Below, in pieces: positions 18,373 through 28,868 of a stretch of 64,000 nucleotides of DNA. The position numbers and the translations under genes are program-made. Within the stretch, counting starts at the first letter, position 1. Each line of letters opens with the position of its first letter. The stretch lies in the NCBI RefSeq assembly GCF_028687615.1, contig NZ_JAQTZU010000010.1:62001-126000 (forward strand), written 5' to 3'. Below the pieces are notes generated by a model. It was not told where the DNA came from. It did no database searches and worked only from the letters and a program-made list of their open reading frames with translations. The DNA is from Methylovulum sp. (GTDB taxonomy: Bacteria; Pseudomonadota; Gammaproteobacteria; Methylococcales; Methylomonadaceae).

Positions 18373-18443
18373 TTAGGTTTTCGTTAAGACAAGTTTGGGC
18401 GGAAGTCCAAAATATCCAACCCATTCGCCCTAAAGTTTGGATT

Positions 18444-19253
18444 CTACGCCAAGACAAATTTTAAACCAATCAACAATAAAATGGTTGCCAATACGGGACG
18501 CAAGAATCGCTCAGGGATTTTCGCGCTCAGATGGCTGCCTATCCAAATGCCTGGTATGGAGCCGACCAGCAAACTGCCCAACAAGACCAAATCCACGTTG
18601 CCCAAGCTGAGATGCCCAAGACCGGCAACGGCGGTGAGCGGGATGGCATGGGCTAGATCGGTGCCGACAATTTTGACGGTTTTCATTTTAGGATACAAGA
18701 ATAATAGCGCGACGGTTCCTAATGCACCTGCGCCAACGGAAGATAAAGTCACCAGGATACCTAAGACAGCACCGGTCAAGATCGTCGCCGGAATTTGCAG
18801 GTGATGAAAACGTCCGATAACTTCAAGATTGTCTTCATCTTCTACAGGGATGACAACTTTTTCTGCCCTGTGCATCATGACACTGCGCACCAGCAAAGAG
18901 ACTGCCGTCAGCAACAGCGCGATACCCAGCGTGAAAGTGATCGCCACCGTGGTTTCTTTGCCGACATCCATAAAATGTTTTAGCACCAGCAATGTTGAGA
19001 TGGCAAAAGGAATGCTGCCCGCCGCCATCCAGGTGACCACTTTCCAATCGACTGAGCTGTGTTTGGTATGGTGTACCCAAACGCCGCCGGTTTTGGTGAT
19101 CGCGGCAAACAATAAATCCGTGCCGACGGCGACCGATGGCTTGAAACCAAATAAAAATACCAATAACGGCGTCATTAACGAACCACCACCGACTCCGGTA
19201 ACACCGACTAAAAGCCCGACCAATAGCCCGGAAAAAGAATATGCTAAATTCAT
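18444..19253 (-). CDS. TauE/SafE-family sulfite exporter
   Basis: GVTGVGGGSLMTPLLVFLFG; GxLVTLSSVGAGALGTVAL; multi-TM. Confidence 0.9.
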   Translation of the reverse strand: MNLAYSFSGLLVGLLVGVTGVGGGSLMTPLLVFLFGFKPSVAVGTDLLFAAITKTGGVWVHHTKHSSVDWKVVTWMAAGSIPFAISTLLVLKHFMDVGKETTVAITFTLGIALLLTAVSLLVRSVMMHRAEKVVIPVEDEDNLEVIGRFHHLQIPATILTGAVLGILVTLSSVGAGALGTVALLFLYPKMKTVKIVGTDLAHAIPLTAVAGLGHLSLGNVDLVLLGSLLVGSIPGIWIGSHLSAKIPERFLRPVLATILLLIGLKFVLA

Positions 19254-19370
19254 AAGAAATAATGTCTGCCGTTGTTAAAATTAGATGACGGCATCTTATC
19301 AGCGGTTTTCTATAACTATTAATGATATGTTATTCTATAGTTATATCTTTTAGTTATATAAAACTTGGCT

Positions 19371-20324
19371 ATGAAGCTACATCAGCTACGCTATGTGCGT
19401 GAAATCGCACGCCAGAATTTGAATATTTCCCAGGCCGCCGAAATCCTCCATACTTCACAATCGGGAATCAGCAAGCAGATCCAATTGTTGGAGGAAGAAT
19501 TGAACCTGCATGTTTTTGAGCGCAACGGCAAGCGTTTAACGGGGGTCACCGAGTCGGGGAAATTGATTTTAACGTTGGCTGAGAGGGCATTGCGGGAAAT
19601 TGAAAATATCAAACGGGTTAGCGAGGAGTTCAGCCAAAAAGAAACGGGCAGCTTGACCTTGGCGACCACGCACACGCAGGCACGTTACCGGTTGCCATCG
19701 GCGGTACAGGCGTTTATACAGCGTTATCCCGATGTGAAGCTGCATATCCATCAAGGCAATCCCACGCAAGTTGCCGAACAGGTTGCCAGAGGCGAGGCCG
19801 ATATTGGCATTGCCACCGAAGTGATCAGCAGTTATGACAAGTTGTTGTGCTTCCCATGTTATCAATGGAACCGCTGCATCATTGCCCCGCATTCGCATCC
19901 ATTGTTCAATGACCTGCCGTTGACCTTGGAAAAAATCTCCCAATACCCGCTCATTACTTATGATTTCACTTTTACCGGGGGGTCTGTGGTCAATCGGGTG
20001 TTTGCCGAGGCGGGTTTAGTCCCGAATGTGGTGCTGACAGCAATTGATGCCGATGTGATTAAAACGTATGTCAACCTGGGTTTGGGGATCGGCTTGTTGG
20101 CGAATATCGCATTCGACCCTGAACGTGACGGCGGCTTGGGCATCATTGACGCCAGCCATCTTTTTCCTTCCAGCACCACCTATCTTGGCCTACGCCGCGA
20201 TGTTTATTTACGCGGTTATATGTATGAATTAATTCAATTGCTTGCGCCGCAGTTTGACCGTAAGGCCATTGATGCGGGATTACAGGGCACGGCAATTAAC
20301 CGGATTTGCTTTGAAGCTGTTTAG
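19371..20324 (+). CDS. cysB: CysB-like LysR-family regulator
   Basis: MKLHQLRYVREIARQNLNISQAAEILHTSQSGISKQIQLLEEELNLHVFERNGKRL matches the CysB N-terminal pattern; divergent from sulfite exporter. Confidence 0.85.
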   Translation: MKLHQLRYVREIARQNLNISQAAEILHTSQSGISKQIQLLEEELNLHVFERNGKRLTGVTESGKLILTLAERALREIENIKRVSEEFSQKETGSLTLATTHTQARYRLPSAVQAFIQRYPDVKLHIHQGNPTQVAEQVARGEADIGIATEVISSYDKLLCFPCYQWNRCIIAPHSHPLFNDLPLTLEKISQYPLITYDFTFTGGSVVNRVFAEAGLVPNVVLTAIDADVIKTYVNLGLGIGLLANIAFDPERDGGLGIIDASHLFPSSTTYLGLRRDVYLRGYMYELIQLLAPQFDRKAIDAGLQGTAINRICFEAV

Positions 20325-20451
20325 CGGTCCGCTGGCAAGAAAAATAAAGTATTCTGGATGCTTTAAGGTATAATCGCCCACTCAAAAAGGGGGCTTTAAT
20401 AAAGAATAACCTACCCCCAAGCTTCCTAAAGTTATTCGGATATTGAGAGTT

Positions 20452-20781
20452 ATGAAAAAAGTGAACGTTGCGTTGGTCAGGTTGCTACAGTTTGTGGTTT
20501 TTGTTTTGTTTACGTTTATGGTGATCGCTTATTTTGGGGCGATGGTGTTATTGCCGCTTGATGCCATAGTGATGTTGACTAAGCTGATGGGGCTTTTCGG
20601 TTTGCACGGTTTCATCAGTGCCTTGATTGCTGTTCCGGCGGTCGGTTATTTATGTCTTATGGTTTACAAAACACCAAGTTTGTGCCAAATGGTCGTTGAC
20701 ACCGGTGTCGATTTGGTGAAAACCGGTAAAGCCAGGGTTGAGGCTTTTAATGAGATTGCCAATGCAGTAAACGCTGGATAG
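20452..20781 (+). CDS. Small membrane protein, unknown function
   Basis: Two hydrophobic segments; flanked by terminator. Confidence 0.6.
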   Translation: MKKVNVALVRLLQFVVFVLFTFMVIAYFGAMVLLPLDAIVMLTKLMGLFGLHGFISALIAVPAVGYLCLMVYKTPSLCQMVVDTGVDLVKTGKARVEAFNEIANAVNAG

Positions 20782-20803
20782 CCCCGTTTTAATTGGGTCA
20801 AAC

Positions 20804-20834
20804 AGGGTGTGCCGGTGACGGTGCGCCCTTTTTT
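20804..20834 (+). terminator. Rho-independent terminator
   Basis: agggtgtgccg-gtga-cggtgcgccct followed by tttttt. Confidence 0.8.
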
Positions 20835-20847
20835 ATGCCTGATGGTT

Positions 20848-21522
20848 TTATGCTTGATGGAAACATGAGTTTATAAATGCCGCAATATGATGTATTTCTT
20901 CGACGCAGACTGAATGTTCCATCAGGTAATCATGCCATTTGATCTGGTATTCCAGTGCTTCCAAGGAATCAAAAGCCGCTTTGGCGGTTTCAATGTCCAC
21001 CACGCTGTCGAGGATGCCATGCGCCATAAAAATGGGGGTGCTGTAATTTGTTGCACTGCCTTCGGATTTGAGTTGCTCGACAGTCGGCAAATAAGTCGAT
21101 AACGCGACAATTCCCGCCAGTTTTTTGGGGTAGCGCAAACCCGCATGGAGTGCGATGACGCCCCCTTGCGAAAATCCCGCGAGCAAAATGTGTTCCGAAG
21201 CAATGCCTAAGGCAATTTCCCGTCCAATAAGCCGGTTGATGGCCTCGGCAGATTGGTATATGCCTGGGATATCGACTTTTCTAACCAGTGTGGCTTCGAA
21301 AATGTCGTACCATGAGCGTATCTTGGCACCGCGATTGATTGTTACTGGCTGGATAGGGGCGTTAGGAAATATAAAGTGGATATGGGCTACGGCCTGTAAA
21401 TGCAGTTCTGGCACAATGGTTTCAAAATCATGGCCATCCGCCCCTAAGCCGTGCAGCCAGATGACGGAGTATTTGTGTGCCGCAGTAGGCAAGATTTCAA
21501 CGAGGGTGAGTTCAGAGGGCAT
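20848..21522 (-). CDS. Carboxylesterase / phospholipase family alpha/beta hydrolase
   Basis: VIWLHGLGADGHDFE; LAGFSQGGVIALHAGLRYP. Confidence 0.9.
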   Translation of the reverse strand: MPSELTLVEILPTAAHKYSVIWLHGLGADGHDFETIVPELHLQAVAHIHFIFPNAPIQPVTINRGAKIRSWYDIFEATLVRKVDIPGIYQSAEAINRLIGREIALGIASEHILLAGFSQGGVIALHAGLRYPKKLAGIVALSTYLPTVEQLKSEGSATNYSTPIFMAHGILDSVVDIETAKAAFDSLEALEYQIKWHDYLMEHSVCVEEIHHIAAFINSCFHQA

Positions 21523-21722
21523 GGCGGTCTTAAAAATAGGAGTTTAGAGTGGGTTCGGTTGCAAACGGACGGATAACAGTCGGCTTAATTTACCATTAGT
21601 TGTCGGCAAATCAATAAGGAAACAATATTTGCGTGTCCCATTGATACAGGCCATCGCCGCTTTTAAGGCGAATGTTAGTACAATATCAGCTTCACACTTC
21701 ATTTTATGAGCCAACGCCCGCC

Positions 21723-22040
21723 ATGATAGATCATATTTTTTTAATCGCCTTATTAGTGCTTGGTTTTTTATATTGGTACCACGGTCAAAAAGTGAAGCAA
21801 ATCGCTTACCAAGCAACCCAGGCGTATTGCCAGTCCGTAGACGTGCAAATGCTTGATGATTACATTGCAGGGCATGGCCTGTGGTTAAAAAGGGATAAGA
21901 CAGGGAAAATGCGCTTGCAACGCACGTTTGCGTTTGAATTTTCGTCTACTGGCGAACAGCGGTATAACGGCAAAATCATCATGTTAGGCCAACAAGTCGA
22001 TGCGATTGTCATGGAGCCGTATCGGGTGGATTTTAATTGA
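21723..22040 (+). CDS. DUF3301-like protein
   Basis: N-terminal TM, YQATQAYCQSVDVQMLDDYIA...RTFAFEFSSTGEQRYNG pattern. Confidence 0.7.
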   Translation: MIDHIFLIALLVLGFLYWYHGQKVKQIAYQATQAYCQSVDVQMLDDYIAGHGLWLKRDKTGKMRLQRTFAFEFSSTGEQRYNGKIIMLGQQVDAIVMEPYRVDFN

Positions 22041-22068
22041 TCCCAGGCGCTAATATCAGGAGTTTGTC

Positions 22069-22356
22069 ATGAAAAAATGCCCTTCATGTGGTCACGAAAC
22101 CGACCAACAAGAGATGCGCTGTCCTGAATGTGGCAGTTTTTATTCGAAAATTATTGAACTGATAGAGCAGGAAGTGGCGGAGGAAGAGCGGCAAAGTGTT
22201 AAGGGCCGTTGCCGTAGGATTTTGAATTCCGATAATAAACTGCACTCGATCAAGTTTGAATTTGAACAATTTAAGGCAGGTTTGACGTTGCAGGCTAAAA
22301 TTACGTTGTGGGTGATTTTTGCGTTTGTATTTGCGTTGATGGTTATTGTTTTGTAA
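22069..22356 (+). CDS. Zinc-ribbon protein with C-terminal TM helix
   Basis: CPSCGHETDQQEMRCPECG zinc ribbon; terminal hydrophobic helix. Confidence 0.7.
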   Translation: MKKCPSCGHETDQQEMRCPECGSFYSKIIELIEQEVAEEERQSVKGRCRRILNSDNKLHSIKFEFEQFKAGLTLQAKITLWVIFAFVFALMVIVL

Positions 22357-22359
22357 CTT

Positions 22360-22414
22360 ATTGAATTGAAATGAATTGAATTGAATTGAATTGAATTGAA
22401 TTGAATTGGATTGG
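22360..22414. repeat. Pentanucleotide (ttgaa)n microsatellite
   Basis: ttgaattgaaatgaattgaattgaattgaattgaattgaattgaattgg. Confidence 0.95.
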
Positions 22415-22565
22415 ATTTATTTTTATGCTTTACATATTCTTAAGCACCAATGATGGGCAAAAAATATATGCTGCCCATGACTTTAGCTTGTAAAAAAATG
22501 GGTTTCTTGTAAAAGCGGCGGGCAATGCCTTTGTTGAAATAAACCGATACAGATAGCATCTTTTG

Positions 22566-22691
22566 GGTAGTCCTGCCATCGGAATGATTTGTAAAAAGTC
22601 AAACTTGCCGTTTTATGGGCACGACTGCGCTTCCTTAAAGGACGCGCAGTCGTCTCAGTGAATGCCTTATCATTCCGATTGCAGGACTACC
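22566..22691. mobile_element. 126-bp MITE with 23-bp TIRs and 8-bp TSD (atcttttg)
   Basis: ggtagtcctgccatcggaatgat ... atcattccgattgcaggactacc; both sides flanked by atcttttg (22558-22565 and 22692-22699). Confidence 0.85.
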
Positions 22692-22765
22692 ATCTTTTGA
22701 AGGGATATTATCCGCCGACCCGCACTTTAAGTTGTAAGAGTTGGCTTGACACGAACCTGCTTGAA

Positions 22766-23038
22766 TTACATTTCTTCTTTACCGGTTAGCCGTTGTTCTA
22801 TTTCAATAACGCGTTTTTCCAGATCTTCGAGTTTGGAGCGGGTTTTAGCCAGAACCATTTTCTGGACTTCAAATTCTTCACGGGCCACCAAATCCAATTT
22901 GCTTAATGCACTTTGTAAAATGGCGTGGAAGTTTTTTTCCAGGTCTTCTTTAAGATTGTTTAAACCGGGCGGAATGGCACCAGCTAAACGGTTGGCAATA
23001 TCATCTATGGCTTTAGGGTCAAACATGCGGGTTCTCAC
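22766..23038 (-). CDS. ubiK: UbiK/YqiC-family accessory factor (BMFP domain)
   Basis: MFDPKAIDDIANRLAGAIPPGLNNLKEDLEKNFHAILQSALSKLDLVAREEFEVQ. Confidence 0.85.
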   Translation of the reverse strand: MRTRMFDPKAIDDIANRLAGAIPPGLNNLKEDLEKNFHAILQSALSKLDLVAREEFEVQKMVLAKTRSKLEDLEKRVIEIEQRLTGKEEM

Positions 23039-23056
23039 ATTGAAAAAAAAGGCCTA

Positions 23057-23650
23057 CTAAAAAAGAGGTTTAGTAGATAAATTAAAGTCATCAGCCAGAA
23101 CATGCTCACGACATATTTTCTTTGAATCGTTTTGGCTTAATGGCAACTGGGTTAAATTGCATAAATAATGGTCTTCCACTTCGACGAAATTAACACAGGA
23201 ATGGCAGACCCCAAAACTTTTGGTATTGTTGGCTTTTTGTAATTCGATAAGGATTTCGTTCAATGCCGCTTCAATAGTCGTAAATCCGTGTGAGGAAATG
23301 GCGGCTTGCGCCTGGGCGAATACGTCAACGGGCTTAAGTTCATCCAGCAATTGCTTGCCTTGTGTCGATAAAGCCAGATGCACAACGCGACCGTCTTGGC
23401 TGTCCTGGCTTTTTTCGACATAATTTTTACGTTCAAGCACTTGAATCGATTGGGAAATAGTGCCTTTGGTCATGCCTAGGTATTCAGCCACGGCAGCAGG
23501 GGTGTCGCTGAAACGGTTGCAGGTCGATAAATAATCCAAAACTTGGATATGTACTGGCTGCAAACCGATTGCGGCATATTTTTTACGCTCTTCCGAGCGT
23601 AACAAGTTGCTGATGCGCTCGATGAGCCTAAAAGAATTTAACTCGTGCAT
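23057..23650 (-). CDS. MarR-family regulator with C-terminal four-Cys motif
   Basis: wHTH AEYLGMTKGTISQSIQVLERKNYV; C-terminal CHSCVNFVEVEDHYLCNLTQLPLSQNDSKKICREH. Confidence 0.85.
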   Translation of the reverse strand: MHELNSFRLIERISNLLRSEERKKYAAIGLQPVHIQVLDYLSTCNRFSDTPAAVAEYLGMTKGTISQSIQVLERKNYVEKSQDSQDGRVVHLALSTQGKQLLDELKPVDVFAQAQAAISSHGFTTIEAALNEILIELQKANNTKSFGVCHSCVNFVEVEDHYLCNLTQLPLSQNDSKKICREHVLADDFNLSTKPLF

Positions 23651-24499
23651 TTATAGGGAAAAAGCCTTTTTAAAAAATTCTGGTTGCGCCAATGCCGCTT
23701 TGTGGATATCAGCGTTGTAATAGCGGGTATCGAAAGGCTTGTTAGCGGCATCCAATTCGCGGAAGTTTGCCAAGCTGGATTTACTGGCAATGGTCGCGCT
23801 CCACCAACCTGATGGGTAGATACATTGTGGGAAAAACAGCGTCTGCAAATACCCAAGGCCCGCAGAACTCATCGCATCTCGCATTTCACCTATCAATTTT
23901 AGGTGAAGCAAGGCTGATTCGCTTTGCTGGACAACCATGCCGTGTTCTGTCAGGCAGTTGAAGCAATCTTGGTAAAACGCTTTGCTGAACAAGCCTTCCG
24001 CAGGGCCGACGGGATCTGTGCTGTCGACAATAATGATATCGACAGAATTGGGTTCGGCGTCTTTGACCCATTTGATGCCGTCGATAAATTTCAATTCCGC
24101 GCGTGGGTCGCTGTTTGATTCACAAAGTTCAGGGAAATAAATTTCAGCAAGGCGGGTCACCCGTTCGTCAATATCGATCTGGATGGCTTGTTCAATCGAG
24201 CTATGTTTCAACACTTCTTTTAAAGTGCCGCAATCACCGCCGCCGATAATCCATACTCTTTTAGGTTCAGGATGCGTGAATAAGGCCGGATGGCTGATCA
24301 TTTCGTGATAAAAGAAATTATCGCGGGTGGATACCATCGTGCAGCCGTCAATGACCATCAGGTTGCCGAAACCTTCGGTTTCATAAATTTCCAAAAACTG
24401 GAACGCCGATTGTTCCCCGTGCAGTTTCTTTTTTATCTTTAAAGAGAAGGCGGAGTCGGCACCAGGTAATTCTTCGGTAAACCAATCTGAAGGGTTCAT
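23651..24499 (-). CDS. speE: Spermidine synthase
   Basis: WIIGGGDCGTLKEVLKH; IIVDSTDPVGPAEGLFSKAFY. Confidence 0.93.
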   Translation of the reverse strand: MNPSDWFTEELPGADSAFSLKIKKKLHGEQSAFQFLEIYETEGFGNLMVIDGCTMVSTRDNFFYHEMISHPALFTHPEPKRVWIIGGGDCGTLKEVLKHSSIEQAIQIDIDERVTRLAEIYFPELCESNSDPRAELKFIDGIKWVKDAEPNSVDIIIVDSTDPVGPAEGLFSKAFYQDCFNCLTEHGMVVQQSESALLHLKLIGEMRDAMSSAGLGYLQTLFFPQCIYPSGWWSATIASKSSLANFRELDAANKPFDTRYYNADIHKAALAQPEFFKKAFSL

Positions 24500-24771
24500 G
24501 TATGTTTCCTAATAAGTAAATAAATTAAGTGGCTATTATATTAGTATCAATTCGATTTTGAGTAGTGTTATCGGGGTTGCTTATAGAAAGCAGGGGTTTT
24601 GACAAAAATTACCATAAGTTTTGATTTGGACGAAATAGGGGGAAGGGGTATTTTTACGGAAATTATTGGCAATACCACTAGTTTTTTAGGTGTGTGGATA
24701 GTATTTATTGCCATTGAAAGTATTTTTGAGACTGGATAAAGACGATTTAAGTAAATTTATTAAACAATCTG

Positions 24772-24800
24772 TTGACATTATAAAGCTTGTTTACGATAAT
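24772..24800 (+). promoter_or_regulatory. Sigma-70 promoter for tRNA-tuf operon
   Basis: TTGACA - 17 bp - GATAAT, 19 bp upstream of tRNA-Tyr. Confidence 0.85.
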
Positions 24801-24819
24801 GTAGAGCTTACCCGATACT

Positions 24820-24904
24820 GGAGGGGTTCCCGAGCGGCCAAAGGGATCAGACTGTAAATCTGCCGGCTCTGCCTTCGGAGGTTCGAATCCTCCCCCCTCC
24901 ACCA
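24820..24904 (+). tRNA. tRNA-Tyr (GTA)
   Basis: 85 nt with long variable arm, anticodon loop actGTAaat, encoded CCA. Confidence 0.95.
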
Positions 24905-24924
24905 TCTCATATTTTTAGTTAAAA

Positions 24925-24998
24925 GCGGGTGTAGTTCAATGGTAGAACTCCAGCCTTCCAAGCTGATCACGTGGGTTCGATTCCCATCACCCGCTCCA
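24925..24998 (+). tRNA. tRNA-Gly (TCC)
   Basis: gcgggtg...ccTTCCaa...cacccgctcca. Confidence 0.95.
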
Positions 24999-25011
24999 AT
25001 TATTGGGTTGT

Positions 25012-25087
<76 letters not shown>

Positions 25088-25120
25088 TTTGCAATGTCGA
25101 TAGATTAAAGGTGTATTTTC

Positions 25121-26311
25121 ATGGCCAAAGAAAAATTTTCACGTAGCAAGCCGCACGTCAACGTAGGCACCATCGGGCACGTTGACCATGGCAAGACAAC
25201 ATTGACCGCCGCGCTGACCAAGGTGATGGCCGAGCTGCAAGGCGGTGAAGTTAAAGCCTTCGATCAAATTGACAACGCCCCCGAAGAGCGCGCGCGTGGT
25301 ATCACCATCGCCACTTCACACGTTGAGTATGAATCGGCCGTACGCCACTATGCCCACGTTGACTGCCCCGGCCATGCCGACTATGTCAAAAACATGATCA
25401 CCGGTGCGGCGCAAATGGACGGCGCCATCCTGGTCTGCTCGGCCGCTGACGGCCCGATGCCGCAGACCCGCGAGCACATCCTGTTGTCGCGGCAGGTTGG
25501 CGTCCCTTACATCGTCGTGTTCCTGAACAAGGCCGACATGGTTGACGACGAAGAATTGTTGGAACTGGTGGAAATGGAAATCCGCGAACTGCTGGACATG
25601 TACGAATTCCCTGGCGACGACACCCCGATCATCAAAGGCTCCGCCCTGCTGGCGTTGAACGGCGACACCAGCGAAATCGGTGCGCCTTCCGTCGTCCGCT
25701 TGGTTGAAGCCCTTGACACTTACATCCCGTTGCCTGAGCGCGCCGTTGACGGCGCCTTCCTGATGCCCATCGAAGACGTGTTCTCAATCTCAGGCCGTGG
25801 CACCGTGGTGACCGGCCGTATCGAACGTGGCGTGATCAAGGTCGGCCAGGAAGTTGAAATCGTCGGCATCCGCCCGACCGTGTCAACCACCGTCACCGGC
25901 GTCGAAATGTTCCGCAAATTACTGGACCAAGGCGAAGCGGGCGACAACGTCGGCCTGCTGTTGCGCGGCACCAAGCGCGACGATGTCGAGCGCGGCCAGG
26001 TCTTGGCGCACAAAAACACCATCAAGCCGCACGCCCACTTCAATGCCGAGATTTACGTCCTGTCCAAGGAAGAAGGCGGCCGCCATACCCCGTTCTTCGA
26101 CGGCTACCGCCCGCAGTTCTACTTCCGCACCACCGACGTGACCGGTGCGGTCAAACTGCCCGAAGGCGTGGAAATGGTCATGCCCGGCGACAACATCTCG
26201 GTCAGCGTGAAATTGATCTCGCCGATTGCGATGGAAGAGGGCTTGCGTTTTGCTATCCGCGAAGGTGGCCGCACCGTCGGTGCCGGCGTCGTCGCTTCCA
26301 TTATTGAATAG
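25121..26311 (+). CDS. tuf: Elongation factor Tu (copy 1)
   Basis: [17 protein letters not shown]; identical protein to 41479..42669. Confidence 0.99.
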   Translation: MAKEKFSRSKPHVNVGTIGHVDHGKTTLTAALTKVMAELQGGEVKAFDQIDNAPEERARGITIATSHVEYESAVRHYAHVDCPGHADYVKNMITGAAQMDGAILVCSAADGPMPQTREHILLSRQVGVPYIVVFLNKADMVDDEELLELVEMEIRELLDMYEFPGDDTPIIKGSALLALNGDTSEIGAPSVVRLVEALDTYIPLPERAVDGAFLMPIEDVFSISGRGTVVTGRIERGVIKVGQEVEIVGIRPTVSTTVTGVEMFRKLLDQGEAGDNVGLLLRGTKRDDVERGQVLAHKNTIKPHAHFNAEIYVLSKEEGGRHTPFFDGYRPQFYFRTTDVTGAVKLPEGVEMVMPGDNISVSVKLISPIAMEEGLRFAIREGGRTVGAGVVASIIE

Positions 26312-26410
26312 CTTATATGGTGCGTCAATTTGTTGGCATCCTTTCATTATGGCTTGAATAATATTTTTTTGTAATATATCATATCTAGCTATTTAAAGTT
26401 TTGTCTGAAT

Positions 26411-26486
26411 AGGTCAGTAGTTCAATTGGTAGAATAGCGGTCTCCAAAACCGCGGGTTGGGGGTTCGAGACCCTCCTGGCCTGCCA
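26411..26486 (+). tRNA. tRNA-Trp (CCA)
   Basis: aggtcagtagttcaattggtagaatagcggtctCCAaaaccgcgggttgggggttcgagaccctcctggcctgcca. Confidence 0.95.
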
Positions 26487-26530
26487 TTCAGATTAAAACA
26501 TCAATTTTCTAATTTCATATTCCATAGCGC

Positions 26531-26908
26531 ATGAATAGCCAAGCAGAAGCTGATGTACCTGTTCTTGATATTGTCAAGCAGGTTTTATCCGTAGTTTTAG
26601 TTGTTGCCGGTATCGCTGGGTTCTATTATTTTTCGGACGTTAAGCTTTTGTTTAGGGTTATTGGGCTATTGGCTGTATTTTCTGCTGTGGTTGCCATGAT
26701 GCTGACTACGGGTTTGGGTCGCACGGTTTGGGTGTTCGCCCTTGAATCAAGGCAAGAGGTCAAAAAGGTGGTTTGGCCTAACCGCGAAGAAACTGTCCGT
26801 ACCACCTTGCTTGTTTTTGCTATGGTGTCTGTGGTGGGCTTGGTGTTGTGGTTGTTGGATACCTTTTTGTTTTGGGGTGTGCGCCTTTTAACTGGTCAGG
26901 GCGGGTAA
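26531..26908 (+). CDS. secE: Preprotein translocase subunit SecE
   Basis: [24 protein letters not shown]. Confidence 0.95.
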   Translation: MNSQAEADVPVLDIVKQVLSVVLVVAGIAGFYYFSDVKLLFRVIGLLAVFSAVVAMMLTTGLGRTVWVFALESRQEVKKVVWPNREETVRTTLLVFAMVSVVGLVLWLLDTFLFWGVRLLTGQGG

Positions 26909-26913
26909 TAAGG

Positions 26914-27447
26914 ATGTCATTACGATGGTATGTTGTACACGCTTATTCCAATTTTGAAAATAAGGTTAAGCAGTCGTTGGAAGAAAGGATAAAGCGTGAT
27001 GGCCTCGAGCAATATTTTGGAAAAATACTCGTTCCAACTGAGGAAGTGGTTGAAATGCGCATGGGTCAGCAGCGTAAAAGCGAAAGAAAATTCTTTCCTG
27101 GATATGTGTTGGTACAAATGGAATTGACTGATCAAACATGGCATTTGGTTAAAGATATTCCAAAAGTCTTGGGTTTTATTGGCGGCGTGTCCGATAGGCC
27201 GGCTCCGATCTCTGAAAAAGAAGCGATGGCTATATTAAACAGGGTTGAAGAGGGTGTCAATAAGCCAAGGCCAAAGGTTTTGTTTGAAGCAGGTGAAGTG
27301 GTGAGGATTGTCGATGGTCCCTTTAAAGATTTTAATGGCGCTATCGAAGAGGTTAATTACGAAAAGAGCAAGCTTAAAATATCGGTTCTGATTTTTGGCA
27401 GATCCACTTCTGTTGAGTTAGGTTTTTCTCAAGTCGAAAAAGGCTAG
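26914..27447 (+). CDS. nusG: Transcription termination/antitermination protein NusG
   Basis: [41 protein letters not shown]. Confidence 0.97.
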   Translation: MSLRWYVVHAYSNFENKVKQSLEERIKRDGLEQYFGKILVPTEEVVEMRMGQQRKSERKFFPGYVLVQMELTDQTWHLVKDIPKVLGFIGGVSDRPAPISEKEAMAILNRVEEGVNKPRPKVLFEAGEVVRIVDGPFKDFNGAIEEVNYEKSKLKISVLIFGRSTSVELGFSQVEKG

Positions 27448-27551
27448 TAGTTAGTTTAAATAAGATTTTTAAAGATCCCTGCCTGCATAAGGCTGGGATT
27501 TTTGTTTCTACGGGGAGCTGAAATGCGTTTGTACCCATATCGGAGTTAAAA

Positions 27552-27983
27552 ATGGCAAAGAAAATAGCTGCATACATAAAATTGCAAGTAAAGGCAGGCG
27601 AAGCTAATCCAAGTCCGCCTATCGGCCCTGCGTTAGGTCAGCGTGGCGTAAATATCATGGAGTTTTGTAAGGCATTCAATGCCAAGACCCAGGATGTCGA
27701 AAAAGGGCTCCCCTTGCCCGTAGTAATTACGGTTTATAGTGACAGAAGCTTTACTTTTATTACCAAAACCCCCCCAGCATCAATTCTCCTGAAGAAAGCC
27801 ACGGGATTAAAGAGCGGTAGCAGCAATCCCAATACCAAAAAGGTGGGTACTGTTACGCGTGAGCAATTGGAAGAAATTGCTAAGATTAAAATGGAAGATT
27901 TAAATGCGGCAAGTCTTGATGCTGCGATAAAAACAATTGCAGGCAGTGCGCGCAGCATGGGCCTGAATGTGGAGGGTTTGTAA
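27552..27983 (+). CDS. rplK: 50S ribosomal protein L11
   Basis: Family signature, operon context. Confidence 0.98.
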   Translation: MAKKIAAYIKLQVKAGEANPSPPIGPALGQRGVNIMEFCKAFNAKTQDVEKGLPLPVVITVYSDRSFTFITKTPPASILLKKATGLKSGSSNPNTKKVGTVTREQLEEIAKIKMEDLNAASLDAAIKTIAGSARSMGLNVEGL

Positions 27984-28678
27984 TGGCTACGTTATCCAAA
28001 AAAGCAAAGCTGGTAAAAGAAAAGGTAAGCAGGGCTAAACAATATACCATCGTAGAAGCGGTAGGTTTGTTAAAAGAATTAAGCACATCTAAGTTCAACG
28101 AAGCGATTGATGTCAGCGTCAACTTGGGTGTCGATCCACGTAAGTCAGATCAAAATGTCCGGGGGGCCACGGTGTTGCCGAACGGAACCGGAAAAACGGT
28201 AAGGGTTGCGGTTTTTACCCAAGGGCCTAATGCAGATGCGGCAAGAGCGGCGGGAGCTGATATTGTTGGGATGGATGATTTAGGTGATCTTGTCAAAAAA
28301 GGTGAGATGAATTTTGATGTGGTTATTGCTTCGCCGGACGCAATGCGCGTGGTCGGGCAACTTGGCCAGATTTTAGGGCCTAGGGGTTTGATGCCTAACC
28401 CGAAAGTTGGTACGGTTACTGCCGATGTTGCCACTGCCGTGAAAAATGCCAAATCAGGTCAGGTTCGTTATCGTACCGATAAGGGTGGCATCATTCATTG
28501 CACATTAGGAAAGGTTAGCTTTGATGCGGAGGCTATTCAAGGCAATTTGGAAGCGTTATTGGCTGATTTAAGAAAAGCCAAGCCATCTTCTGCCAAAGGC
28601 GTTTATATCAAAAAAATCACCCTGTCCTCGACAATGGGGCCGGGTTTGTGGTTGGACCCAAGCAGCATAGCTGGCTAA
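27983..28678 (+). CDS. rplA: 50S ribosomal protein L1
   Basis: Family signature, operon context. Confidence 0.98.
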   Translation: MATLSKKAKLVKEKVSRAKQYTIVEAVGLLKELSTSKFNEAIDVSVNLGVDPRKSDQNVRGATVLPNGTGKTVRVAVFTQGPNADAARAAGADIVGMDDLGDLVKKGEMNFDVVIASPDAMRVVGQLGQILGPRGLMPNPKVGTVTADVATAVKNAKSGQVRYRTDKGGIIHCTLGKVSFDAEAIQGNLEALLADLRKAKPSSAKGVYIKKITLSSTMGPGLWLDPSSIAG

Positions 28679-28684
28679 AGCAAA

Positions 28685-28860
28685 GACTTTGGGTTGCCGT
28701 TTAACCACGGTGACCGTCAAAGACCGCAGGTGTTGCAAAACTTAATTTTCTGCGCAGACGGAAACTGGAACCTAAGATTTTAACTGGGGAAAAGAGCCGT
28801 AAGGAGCATCTGGAAAAAAGATGCATTTTATCAATCTGAATTATTCAGAAATTCATCGGA
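28685..28860 (+). ncRNA. L10 leader (autoregulatory mRNA leader)
   Basis: rplA-rplJ spacer contains ggtgaccgtcaaagaccgcaggtg, characteristic of gammaproteobacterial L10 leaders. Confidence 0.75.
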
Positions 28861-28868
28861 GGTAAACT

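Noticed and set aside
24540-24770. Possible coding remnant between speE and the tRNAs
   Set aside because: No sustained reading frame or recognisable motif; only the promoter at 24772 is supportable.
25507-26347. Multiple antisense/alternative-frame ORFs inside tuf copy 1 (repeated in copy 2)
   Set aside because: GC-rich third positions create long spurious frames; sequences are low-complexity and simply mirror the tuf coding sequence.
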